Source: Echinarachnius parma (Eukaryota; Echinodermata; Echinoidea; Clypeasteroida; Echinarachniidae). Taken from it: a DNA stretch of 64,000 bases. The position numbers and the translations under genes were made by a program. Location: NCBI GenBank assembly GCA_037951105.1, contig JBAMJV010004279.1, positions 124,001 through 188,000 on the forward strand. The letters are read 5' to 3'. Under the pieces are notes generated by a model. That model made no database searches. It saw only the letters and a program-made list of their open reading frames with translations, and was not told where the DNA came from. This document shows positions 52,029-63,090 of the stretch, piece by piece. Position 1 is the first letter of the stretch. The number at the start of each line of letters is the position of its first letter.

Positions 52029-52470
52029 AGGACCTAAAGAATACAACGTACTTTTACACTTATTCCATAGTTGATGACTTAAAACATAGGTCTGCCGAAA
52101 AAAAATCCATGAAAATAAACACAGTAGTGATTTAAGACTAGTTTTATGATGCCAAATCTCACTTAGCAGCAAATACGCCCCACAAACATTTAGGGTCCGG
52201 AATCGGCAGCGGTATCGATGTGTGATTGACAATTCATTGGCTTACGTCATGACGCGTCATCTACAGAATTTAGTTCATTTGTCCGTTCTTTAGATGACGT
52301 CACATTTTGGCGATTTAAAAGGGGCGTTCCCAGGACAATTAGATATTTACTAATTACCCCAAAATTTATTAATTTCATGAGAAATGACTGCCAAATTCTT
52401 TTTATTCGGGAAAAATTACATATAGAGAGCCGAATTGTGAAAATTAGGCCATCTAGACGCTGTAGATCCT
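52029..52470 (-). mobile_element. TTAA-target MITE family B, copy 2
   Basis: This is a reverse copy of 16555-17017, with TTAA at 52025-52028 and 52471-52474 and the ends AGGACCTAAAGAATACAA and the inverse of AGGATCTACAGCGTCTAG. Inner landmarks TCATGACGCGTCATCTACAG are shared. Confidence 0.85.
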
Positions 52471-52675
52471 TTAACATGAAGGAATTCAAGATTTATTCAT
52501 TCTTTTGATGCCAATTTGAATATCCCTTTCCCCAATTGAGCCACCAAAATATGACTCACAGAGTATGTTACGGTTAGGGTTGAACCCTGCATTCTTTATA
52601 ACACTTGAAACTTTTGAAATAATACAAATCATGCATCCTCAGATAGTGTATCATCTTCATTTTTGGTGTTAACAG

Positions 52676-52735
52676 ATCCACCATCAGCAACTACAGTGGA
52701 AAGCACTGCTTCAGAGACCAAGGATGAAAAAGGAG
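52676..52735 (+). CDS. NLR gene, short linker exon
   Basis: A 60-bp exon (phase 1 in and out) lies between GGTGTTAACAG and GGAG|GTAAGT and encodes DPPSATTVESTASETKDEKG. It is Ser/Thr-rich and charged, with no fold expected. It separates the DEATH and NACHT domains. Because its length is a multiple of three and phases are equal, it could be skipped without a frame change. Confidence 0.7.
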
Positions 52736-53978
52736 GTAAGTGATGGCAACCCCTTATTGATTTTTGCTTAGTGCAGTTCTATTTTTTTGTTACATTTTGT
52801 GAACGTTTGTTTTTTATTGTCTAGTGTTAATAGAATGAGACAAAGAAATTAATGAATTTTTCAAAAATGATTTGAAAATTGAAACCAAAGAGTTGATTTT
52901 CTAACATAAATGAATTTATTTATCTAGAACCTTACTCTGAATCGACCAAACTCACTCCCATCTCTAGTGGTTCTCTCATGCCTTGCTGCTTTCCTCTTAC
53001 TAATAGAAAAATGAACTCGGTTTGTATTTAGCTGATTTTCTCTGCTGTTTTAATTATGAAGATGTGTATGATGTCATTGGAAAATTGTTGATGAGAGAGT
53101 TATTAAATACAAACCTATTGCAATCCATCAGCAAATTTCACTTTGCATATTTTTTGGCCATGTGACAGCCATTAACCATTGTATCAACTCTTTCAGTTTT
53201 TGCATACATGTGTCAACAAACACGGTCAGGAAAAAGAATCTAATTCATGTAATATTCAATCAAATTAAGTATCCCATTCAGGACGGGTATTGAAAATACC
53301 TGGGCTTGGGTCTATAGAGAAAACATGTTATACCAAAATAAATCAGTCCTGAATGGGTTAACTTTAGAGTGATACTCACTGAAATAAACATATCTGAAAT
53401 CAACATAGCAAAGGTAAACTTCAGTAATCTTAGTTTGTTAACTCACTGCTTAAAGTAGCTGAGCGAAGAAATATCAGAAAATAGACAAATTATACATGTA
53501 TGGAAAGCTTATACCAACCAGAACACAAATCATCTGCTCTGAAGTCATGAAATATCAATGAAATGCGATAAGAAGCTTTTTCCAAGACCCTTCTCAGAAC
53601 TTCTTTACTTGAAACTAAAATGACAGAGTACAGAATAATGACGTCACGCGTGCACCCTCTCGCCTAACTCAAGATTCAGCGCGAGATTTATACAACTGTG
53701 TACTATATCCAGACTTCACATGACTCGGACTTACGCCAGGTCGCCAGCTGATGATGAAATCAGCTAATTACATTTTAGTATTGCATATTAAGCAGATTAT
53801 ATCATATAATATTGAATCATGCAAATAGATTTGCCTAAAAATCCTTGTATATTGTGTAATTTGCCGAGATGTTTTCGTAAACGGGCTTAGCCTGGCAGGA
53901 TGATTGTTGACTAGTTCGGTACATGACGGTGAATCGCGAGCATACCTTTGCATTTTTATGATCAGTGCATATATGTAA
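52736..53978. other. NLR intron
   Basis: No exon is visible. It includes the reverse copy of the short TTAACCCATTCAGGA MITE (53270-53363). The remainder is AT-rich without recognisable features. Confidence 0.45.
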
Positions 53979-55335
53979 TTGGGCTATTCCACGTCACTCA
54001 CGTTACAAAAGCTCCAAAATCACAACATGTTTCACACTCCAGTTCTTTTTAAAAAGAAGCTGTCACCTCAATTTTGTTTTTATGACATACCACTAGGGCA
54101 AACACATATGCAAAGGGTAGTAAATGATTCAACACTTTGTTCAATATTTTTTTAGAGGAAGTTTTAATGAGCGTCACTCACGTTACGCGTTTTGCCCCCT
54201 GTAAATTTTCAATGAACTTTGCATGAAACGCAAGCTAAAACTATAAGACTTCAGAGCAAATTATGTTGATGCAACTTTCTATTACTTCCCAAGAACATAT
54301 TAATACTGTTTTAAGTTAGCCTCTATCATGCATTTTTTAAAGAACGGACAGTAAACAAAAAATGGACCGTCACTCACGTTACGTCACTCACAAAATGAAA
54401 GTGCCATAGCTATAACATGGGGATTTATGATATTACATGCAAATTTAATTCTTTTGCAAAGAATTGTGTTAAAAGCCTAAATTAATGATATTTAGGGGAA
54501 TTCACAACCTTTAGCTATAATTATTTGGCCAAATTTGCATGTTTCTATAAATAGCAATATTAATGTACACAAGGCTATGTACCGTCACTCACGTTACAGT
54601 GTTATAGCATTGGTTTTCATGATATTTCATTCAAATTTGAATTTTTTGGCAAATAATCGTGTTAAAAGCCTAAATTAAGGATCTTTAGAGGAATTCACTA
54701 CTTTTGGGTGTGATTATTTATCAAAAAATTGTACTTTTCATAACGAGCAGTACTAATTTGCACTTGAAATATTGTCACTCACGTTACATCGTCACTCACA
54801 TTACAGTTTTCACGCTGATAATACGTGATGTTCCCAGTCAATACAAACCTTATAATTTTTGGAGGATATCTAGGCCTGGTAGTAGGAGGAAAATTTGGTT
54901 TGGCCATATTCACTCTCATTTAACAAAAGAAATAGAGAGAAAATTGTACTTTTTTCGTTACTCACGTTACATTCCACATGTCCTGTGTACTGGAAAATAT
55001 TTTCGAAAAAAAAAATCATCTTATAAGCCCACAAATCACTATCATTCAGAAAGTTAGACACAAAGTCAAACAAAGTCAGAATTAATAAGTTTCCTTTGGA
55101 AATAAGTTGATAACATGCCCTTGATTATTTGGCAATAATATTTTCAGAAATTTGATGTACAACCAATTTGAGCAACAAAAGTGGCGCTATTTTCCTTTAA
55201 ATTATCAAAACACCACAATATTTTGGATTTTGACACTTCAGGTTATATATTTTGAAGTAACAATAACAAAAATTTGCAAAGACACATTTGAAATTTCATC
55301 ATTTTGGCCATACCTCCGTGGAATAGCCCAATTGA
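53979..55335. mobile_element. DNA element with repeated GTCACTCACGTTAC words
   Basis: The ends are TTGGGCTATTCCACG (53979) and CGTGGAATAGCCCAA (to 55335), an inverted repeat of about 15 bp. Inside, the 14-bp word GTCACTCACGTTAC occurs exactly at 53993, 54173, 54369, 54584 and 54774, with single-base variants at 54791 and 54957. All are in the same orientation, and most are about 180-215 bp apart. Between words, two 200-bp segments are diverged copies (GTGTTAAAAGCCTAAATTAA at 54466 and 54659). There is no convincing protein. Confidence 0.75.
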
Positions 55336-56576
55336 TATTCGCAAGATTTAATCTCACATTTATTCGTTTATGTTGTACACCCCTTGAAAGTTGCCGAAAC
55401 AGCCCTACACATTCGAAAAATTACAAATGTCTCGCCGAGTGTGCTTCCAGTTTACCGCCAATGCATGTGTCTGAAAGATCGATCGCAGTTCAGCGGTGCC
55501 GCAGCTCATCAGGCAGCGGCTAGCTCGGGCGGCGCGCGCTCAGCCAGAGCCCTAAACCAGTGCGCCAGTTCCAGCGCAATAATAAACAACTGTCCAAATT
55601 ATAAAATATTATATTTATGTATCAGCATTCAAAAGTACATGTGTCATACAAACATTCTTCAGTTCTTCTGAAATATAAATTGTAGTTGAACCTAAAAGTC
55701 AAATTTGCGCTTACAACTAGTAAATGGTAGGTAGTAGTAAAGTCTCGTCAGAGACTTTACTGAAGAATGGTTTTGTGCATGGTTTTTGCTCCGACTCGTC
55801 CTCTTCCTTATATCTCTCCTACATCCCCATCATCATCATCATCACTATCACTACCACTGTCACTATATTTTGTGGAGCTGTTTGCATCAACTTTGATGTC
55901 TACACTTAGTATAATTTCCTCCTCAAAATCGGATATTGTGATGAGATACTTGGCGTTCAAGTAGCATTTACACAGTACACAAAGCATACAGCTGATTGTG
56001 CAGTGCGAGCGGGCAGAGCGCTCTCACGGCGATCGCCCCACTAGATACGTTATGAATCGTGCGGCACACAGCGGGCTGATCAAGGGCAAAAAAAAAACGG
56101 GTTGCAATTTCATCACTTTTGATAGCAGATACATTAAGTCAGTTCTGTGACAATTTTCGAAAAGTAGATATGAATTATTAGGAAGATTGTAACATTTCCT
56201 TTGCATTGATGCCAACATAATGGTCAAAAGCATTTTTAAACCTTCGCTCAGGTACTTTAAAGGGAACCTTGTTGGTCCTGTATTAAGTCTATGGGAATTT
56301 CCAAATCTAGCAGAGTACTACAGGTAGTAGTAATGAAAGACAAAGCAATGCAGTGGCATTGTGATGATGTGGAGTTCAGTGAGTGAATGAGTGTCACCAG
56401 AAAGTTATGGATGTACTAGATCCATTAAAAATATTTAACACATTAAATCAGTATTCCTTTGCCCCAATATATGCAAAAGAAAAAAAACACTTTCCCACTA
56501 GGTTTGGTACTACAGACTGAGAGAGCTTCAATTACTAAAATGTTTTACCAGCAATACTTTTCTTTTTTCTTTGTAG
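55336..56576. other. NLR intron before the NACHT exon
   Basis: No exon is visible. 55430-55580 and 56000-56060 are CpG-rich islands inside an AT-rich background, joined by a region with a (CAT)n tract near 55826. The two islands may be the ends of one further element (GCGGCTAGCTCGGGCGG against GCGAGCGGGCAGAGCGC), but inverted homology is weak. Confidence 0.35.
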
Positions 56577-58267
56577 GTCAGGCATCATCTGCTGGATCTG
56601 TATCACCCCTCTCAGACGACGAGCTACAAAGGTGCAGCGACGATCTGAAATCCTTCTATCGAACAAACCTGTGTAAGATACGAGAAGACCCTTTAGATCC
56701 TTTCACCCTTCGTCAATTTGAAGACATCTACACAAACCTGAATATGCTTCAAGAAGATGGAAAAAGCTGGAATGAACTGGATTACAAAGACCTCCTCAAC
56801 ATCAAGGTCAATGAGGAACTACCCAAACGAATGATGGTGCAGGGAGAAGCAGGAGTTGGCAAGACCACATTCTGTGCCAAGATAGCATGGGACTGGGTCA
56901 AGGGTCATTTCCAGCAATTTGACATGGTCATTGTTGTTCCATTGCGAGAATCAGAAGGTTGCACCAATGGAGAAATCGTCAAAAGCTACCTGAAGAAGGA
57001 CAATCCAGTTCGAGCCAGCCAGCTGGATGAATACATCCTATGTTATCCAAACAAGGTCTTCATCATCTATGATGGGCTAGATGAGTTCAAGAAGAACATC
57101 ATGCCAGAAAGCACCCAGACAGATAGAGACATCCCACAACCAAGAAAGAACACAAAAACAACTGAGGCTTCTAGAGGTAGCCACACTGCTACTCCTGAGA
57201 CAAATATTATAGAGACTCTCTGTTCAGACCAATTGGAAACATGTCTTGTCCTGGTGACATCCCGTCCCTGGAAGGCAATTCAGATCAGATGGAATGGAAA
57301 GCTGAAAAGGCTGTATACCTTCATCCGTGTTGAGGGATTCTCCAAAGAAAACCTCTCAGTGTACATTCAAAAGTACTTCAAAAATGATGGGGTGAAAGCC
57401 ACTAATCTGATCAAGTTTATGCAGAGAAACAACATCATAGCAGAGAACATGGCGCCTTTCCCTATCTATGTGTCCATGCTGTGCTTGATGTGGAGTGAAC
57501 TGGGGGAAGAAAGATGCAGGAAAATCCAGCAGTTGCAGACGATTTCACAACTGTTGAAGGAGATGTTTCTGTTTCTCAAGGAGCACTTTGTCCAGAAGAT
57601 CTATGCAGATCTAGATGATCCAGGTTATTTGAGTTCCATCAAGAACATTGATAAGCTGTTAAAGCCAGTTGCTAAGATCGCCTTTGATGGTCTCCTGGAT
57701 AACAACATGGTCTTCAAAGAGAAGGAATTCAAAGATTGTGAGGAGGCAATGATGACCGCCTGTGAGATAGGAGTCCTGACAAAAGAGAAGCAGCTAGTCC
57801 CAAGGGAACAGTGGCACGATACGACCCAGTCCCGTGTGCAGTCTAAGGTGTACTTCCCCCATAAACTCTTTCAAGAGTATATGGCGGGAATGCACCTTGC
57901 ATCACTCTACTATACCAACCATGAAGAGTATGCTCGACTGATGGAAGAGGTGGTGCTGCCAAAGAAGGAGGAGTTCAGATACCTGCTGTACTTCTGCACC
58001 TCACAAGACAAGAATGTTGGGTCTGATATCCTGACCAGGATGTGCAAGTCTGATATGTTAATAGGCAGAAGAGATATGATGAGGCAGTGGCAGACGGAGA
58101 GTGAGAGGGATTTCCTGGTGGATGTAGCATTTGAATGCCATGACAGAGAAGCAGCTGAACTGGTGAAGATGAATGCATTGTCTGATATGAAAGCAATGAC
58201 AATTGGGATGGAACATACGAGGACTGCTCACACACTAGCAGGCTACGTGTTTGTGCAACAAGACTTT
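56577..58267 (+). CDS. NLR gene, NACHT ATPase exon
   Basis: One large exon follows TTTTCTTTGTAG and ends at GACTTT|GTAAGT (phase 1 in, 0 out). It encodes about 563 residues. First comes a FISNA-like helical lead (LKSFYRTNLCKIREDPLDPF). The NACHT domain has Walker A GEAGVGKTTFCAKIAWDW and Walker B VFIIYDGLDEFKK; LVLVTSRPW is the sensor-1 motif, followed by the winged-helix region (FPIYVSMLCLMW and FPHKLFQEYMAGMHLA). A further helical segment leads to the LRRs. NACHT proteins are cytosolic ATP-driven oligomerising immune sensors. All key P-loop residues are present, so this copy appears functional. Confidence 0.95.
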
Positions 58268-59512
58268 GTAAGTAGACTGCTATTTTGTCTTTATCCCATA
58301 TCCTTTCATATATTACAAATCACATTTTCCTTGATTAAAAACAAACCAATTTGTCATACTCAGTTTGCCCATCATTAAAATGATGCAATATTTCTGTATT
58401 TTACAACAATAATTAAAGTCAATTATTTTCACATCCGCAATGCATGTCTAGATGAGACTTGTACAAATTAGACTTGTGGATTTTACACAGCTATTTATTT
58501 CTCACTCTCCATGCCAGTTTGTTGCTTACACTGTATTTGCATACTTGATTATTCCTCAGATTATATTTTAATTTATTTATTGTATGCACCCTTATTCAGC
58601 AATTTTTGGTGATAATCTAACAACAGAAATTACCTCCTTTCATATTAATCCAGTCTGGCAAGTAAAGTCAAGATTTCTCAAATTTGATTGCCCTGAAATG
58701 AAATGTAATACTAAAACATCCTACACATTGGTGGAAATCTGATAATCTATGGAATTTTAATTTTAGAATAAAAAATCACATAATTCTACAGTTTTTGAAG
58801 GAATAGGTCTGAAAGATAGCTGGGTAGTCAGAACAGCACTCTTAATTGTGTTAACTGCTGTGTCTATATCAGGAATATTTGATGCATGGAAAAAATCGTA
58901 ACTATTAGTTTTCAATGATCATACATATATAATGCACTTTTTAGCGACTGAATTTAATTTTAGCCATTGATTTTCTTTCCCATACTGCATTCTTGGTTAT
59001 TATTATCCACCAAATATTTGTTGGTAATTCTTACACTAGACTTTTATAGTGAATATATTATTCATTGCGGATATGGTATCGGAAAAGATATCGCTAGTGA
59101 TATTCGTTTGTCTCGCAATGTGGTCAACAAGGAATCTTAAGAGATCACGACGAAGTGTTGCAGCGGCGCACGAAACGTCGTGATCTCTTAAGATTCCTTG
59201 TTGACCACATTGCGAGACAAACGAATATCACTAGCGATATCTTTTCCGATAGACTTTTATACTTTGTTATTTCTTAACGGCATTTTCATACATTTGTATT
59301 GTTGTACAGGTATTCATGGACTGCACTATTTATAGTTACACTGCAATGTAGGTTTATTCATTAAACTGCATTTTCTTGATTGTGTATTTCTTTCAATATA
59401 TTCCTGGCCTAGTGAAGACTTGGAATAAAGGCAGGATAAAGATCTTGAGGATTGTTTTTTATCTATATTTTATGTCTGTGTTTTACCCTTCAATTAATTA
59501 CCTACAATCCAG
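58268..59512. other. NLR intron between NACHT and LRR exons
   Basis: This is AT-rich, with no exon. It contains the perfect hairpin element at 59049-59250 described separately. Confidence 0.6.
59049..59250. mobile_element. Perfect 76-bp inverted repeat element
   Basis: 59077-59152 and 59176-59251 are exact inverted copies around a 23-base loop. The direct repeat AGACTTTTATA lies on both sides (59038-59048 and 59251-59261), suggesting a target duplication of about 10-11 bp. The left part (59049-59076) is outside the palindrome. It is too short to code. The lack of any mismatch implies a recent origin or continued selection. Confidence 0.8.
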
Positions 59513-59674
59513 GCTCGGTTGAAGGTTACAAATAGAAAGTGTCAATTGCTGCTCTCTACTGGGTTAGCAGAGGTTATCTGCAGGTCAACCTCTATCAAGA
59601 CTGTTACCATGAGCTGCTGTACTATGCATGACAACTTCTACAGCATCCTTGCTACAAAGAGACAAGACACCGTG
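59513..59674 (+). CDS. NLR gene, leucine-rich-repeat exon 1
   Basis: This 162-bp exon (phase 0 in and out; 54 codons) lies between CTACAATCCAG and GTG|GTATGT. It reads ARLKVTNRKCQLLLSTGLAE, then VICRSTSIKTVTMSCCTMHD, then NFYSILATKRQDTV. The spacing of hydrophobic residues suits a ribonuclease-inhibitor type LRR unit of about 28 residues taken twice. The same 162-bp, phase-0 size in the next LRR exon shows a modular exon. LRRs are the likely ligand-sensing part. Confidence 0.75.
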
Positions 59675-59769
59675 GTATGTAAATTTCCATTTATAGTTAC
59701 ATATCATCATTCCAACCTTTTCAAATCAATTCAGTGAAGAGGTCATTGACTTATCCAACGCTCGAAATT

Positions 59770-60804
59770 AGCACAGGCCCGATGGCCCGGGGCCACCAAA
59801 AATCTCTGTCGGGCCACCAAAAAATCATAATTGCTCTATTTTAGTGGCCCGATTGGGCCAGTAAGATTTCCAAATGTAAATCTGAAAATTTGACATTTCA
59901 AACATCGCCGAAACCAGGCATAAAAAACAAAGGAAATCAGTGGAAAAAATCAGCAAAATAGTGAGCGCAAATCTGCTAACGGCGATAATCTGGAGAAATG
60001 TGCGTGATTAGACAGAAAAATTCATCTCGTTCTGGAGGTGCCTATGAAAATTATGACGTCTTGGGGAGACAAACAACAAAGAGAAAGACTGATTTACCCG
60101 TCTACTACTAGTGCATACAAGTAGAACTAGAAGTGTACACATACTGGCCCCATGTATTATAAATGGGGACGGTATATGTACATCAGCTTAATACAGCAAT
60201 TCGCATAGCCACACACAGTCTAGTCAACTCTGCAACTATGCTTTGACTTGTCTTCAATTCAGTTCAATTTGCGCAAATTCGTTTGGGCAAGAAAGCCAGA
60301 AAGGCCTTATTATCTTTCAAAGCATTACATAATTTGAAAGAACTTCAAATATAGGACTCATAATAAGGTAGTACAGATTTTGTTTTATCTAGTTTTGTAC
60401 TTTTGTAGATGTTTCATGCCGATGTTGTGAAAGAGTTCCAGTTCAGTCCCATGCATGTTGTTTTGTGCATTATAATTTCAACTTTGATTTGAACTTGTAA
60501 GTTGACAAAATCGCACAGAGAAAGGGCTGAAATTGTAACATTTCATCACTCCAAAATTACCTTTTACTGATTCAATGTTGGGTTTATATATTCCTTTACG
60601 GATTTTTGATCAGGGTGGTGATTTTAGATGTTATTTTCATTAATTAATTCTTATGAAAAGCTAAGATTACCGGTCACTGTTTTCTTTTGTTTTTCCTTGT
60701 TTTTTCGGGCCACCAAATTTCTGTTTCGGGCCACCAATATTGGATAAATACCAATTCTACTTGCCCGATCGGGCCACCAGCAAAAAAAGTTAATTTCGAG
60801 CGTT
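59770..60804. mobile_element. hAT-like element, CAACGCTCGAAATTA ends
   Basis: Perfect 15-bp ends CAACGCTCGAAATTA and TAATTTCGAGCGTTG are present. The direct repeat ACTTATC flanks both sides (just before about 59758 and after about 60806), 7 or 8 bp depending on where the end is placed. GGGCCACCAAA words occur near both ends (four on the left, three on the right). The 1-kb interior carries no transposase. Coordinates may be off by up to about 12 bp. Confidence 0.75.
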
Positions 60805-60923
60805 GACTTATCACTTGATAATTTTGTTTAAGTATTAAACATGTGGCAGTTATGGCATGATAGCTTTAATACATCATTCAACCTAAAATTGTGTACATAT
60901 GATGTATATGGCTGCATTGGGTG

Positions 60924-62460
60924 TAGAGCTGAGTCATGTTGGTAATTGTCGGAACCGGGTCCCGATAAACTTTTACCGGTCGGGAACCGGTATCCCGATA
61001 AATTTTTACCGTCGAAACTCGGACCGGTAAAATCACGCAATCGTGCACGCATCGGCAAAATGCACTGTTTGGGGCTTATATTGCTCTTTTTACATTACGT
61101 TTCACTAAGTTAGCCGTGATCTCCACCACGGTGGAAATCAACTCAACCATTTTAATAGCTTTCGTCAACATTCCATGCCCTGTTAACTGCCCCCCCGAGA
61201 CCTAGTGGTATTATAGAGATAATCTCCTCCGGTTACACGCAGTAAACCGATAAGAACGGTGTAAACGGTGATAAAATTCTACTAGAGGCACGAATCTCTC
61301 AACCTCTCCTCAGGCCTGAGAAGCGGATATTTTCTAACTTGGGTGAAACGTAATGATATGCAAATAACATAATAACTACTGAGGCTTTAATGGATTTACA
61401 TATCAATCTTTATGGGAATATAGTTACAGTATCCAGAATTAACTCAGTTTCGCATGAAAAGTTTTTTTTTTTTCGAAGTAAATTCATCGTTTGTTCACCA
61501 TTGCCCATCGCAACACGGTTCACAGAAACTTAGCCCGCTAGTCTGGGGGAAACATCACATGTACGATCGCTTGTGACTGTGAGCCACTGCATGCCCTTAA
61601 AAAGTGGCTATAAATTAGCCTTTTCGCAATCAACACCATTTTGATATTCTACTTACATGATTTCGAATGGCGTTTGACAGCCGAACAGAAAAAAAAGAGC
61701 CCCGAAACAATGAAAACAACTACTCAAAACATCGATAAAAAACGACTACATCGCTCCAATTCGCTCGTATACCCTGTGTGCAAGTTACGGGGTCTCTTTT
61801 CTTGCGCAAGATCCATCCGCCGGGGACTTCCCCAATTCCTGGCGGATGGATCTTGCCGATAGAGGGCGGACTGGAACATAGTCCCGTAACTTGCACACAG
61901 GGTATACGAGCGAATGGGAGCGATGTAGTCGTTTTTTATTGATGTTTTGAGTAGTTTTCATTGTTTTGGGGCTCATTTTTGTTTCTGTTCGGCTGTCAAA
62001 CGCCATGAAATCATGTAAGTAGAATATCAAAACATTTTTAAATGGTGCAAATGACCAAAAAACGTATTTTGAGCCACTTTTTGAATGCACTGGCTCATCA
62101 GCTGGATCATACAAAGATCCATCAGACAACTCCCCTGGAGTATCGGACTAACATTGTGTGCACATCCGCCGACAATATCGTTCAAATGACTAGCAATTTT
62201 GCGCTTCCTGTTCAATTTCTGACTGTCAAACGAAGTAATGAACCAAGAATTTCTCGAAAATAACCACTCTTTAAAGTAAATGATATCAATTGCCCCGTTT
62301 TTATTTGAATTCCGCTACATTATTGTGATAATCTTAATTTCTTTTTTAACATTTTATTTTTTATATTTTTTTTTCGGGGCACTGTTTCCCGATATACCGA
62401 ACCGGGTCCCGATTGAAACGGTCGGTAACCGGTGTGATCGACCGAACCGACTCGGCCTTA
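60924..62460. mobile_element. hAT-type element with nested foldback
   Basis: The ends are TAGAGCTGAGTC and the inverse of TAAGGCCGAGTC, flanked by ATTGGGTG at 60916-60923 and 62461-62468 (8-bp duplication, hAT hallmark). Subterminal words ACCGGGTCCCGAT occur near both ends. Inside, 61640-62036 is a second inverted repeat with arms of about 160 bp around a GCAAGATCCATCCGCC hairpin (61805-61857). That part is probably a separate nested element. Confidence 0.85.
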
Positions 62461-62928
62461 ATTGGGTGTATATAGGATAGAACCATGTTGTCACTCACCT
62501 ACATGTATAGTACATATTGACTAGAAGTTAGAAGTGGCTATACTCATAATTAAAAGAGCTGAATTATAAAAAGCAGAGTTTGTGTATTTATATTTTCCAC
62601 ATAGGTACTAATATGTGCTGTGGCATTATCTAATGTGCACCTAACTTCAAATCATGGGATCCCTGGTTAGAAACTAATTGACCCCATCAAGCATTTCTGT
62701 CCTTCAACAAGTCAATTCACTCCATACTGCTGCTCTCTGTCAGGATAAGTCTGAGCCTTAATAGTATGTGGCTGCTCCTTGTGATAAATGTAATAGAGTG
62801 TGCACGCTCATTGTATTGATTTGAAATGAACAACTTAATTACCTTGTTTATAATCCAAGTACATAGAGACGTGCTGTGGTAATGTGATATTTGGAATATG
62901 AGAATTTTTTCATTTTTTATTATCATAG

Positions 62929-63090
62929 GTTGAACATCTGGATATGTCGCATGTGACTCTGAGCGAATCAGCATGCAGAGATATAGCAACATGGCTGTCC
63001 TTGTCAAACTTGACACACCTTAAACTGTCCAAGGTAGATCTAGGTGATGACTTCTTTGCCATAGTATCTGCTAATGCATCAACAATCAAG
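62929..63090 (+). CDS. NLR gene, leucine-rich-repeat exon 2
   Basis: A 162-bp exon (54 codons, phase 0 in and out) lies between TTATTATCATAG and AAG|GTAACT: VEHLDMSHVTLSESACRDIA, then TWLSLSNLTHLKLSKVDLGD, then DFFAIVSANASTIK. The LxHLxLSxVxL pattern is a clear ribonuclease-inhibitor type LRR. The gene continues beyond the window. Confidence 0.85.

Noticed and set aside
56459-56576. N-terminal extension of the NACHT exon (an upstream ATG in frame)
   Set aside because: The extension lies before a strong 3' splice site, and the phase from the upstream linker exon fits exactly at 56577, so it is intron.
58268-58378. C-terminal tail of the NACHT frame past 58267
   Set aside because: GTAAGT at 58268 is a consensus donor, and the next LRR exon continues in phase 0; the tail is intron read-through.
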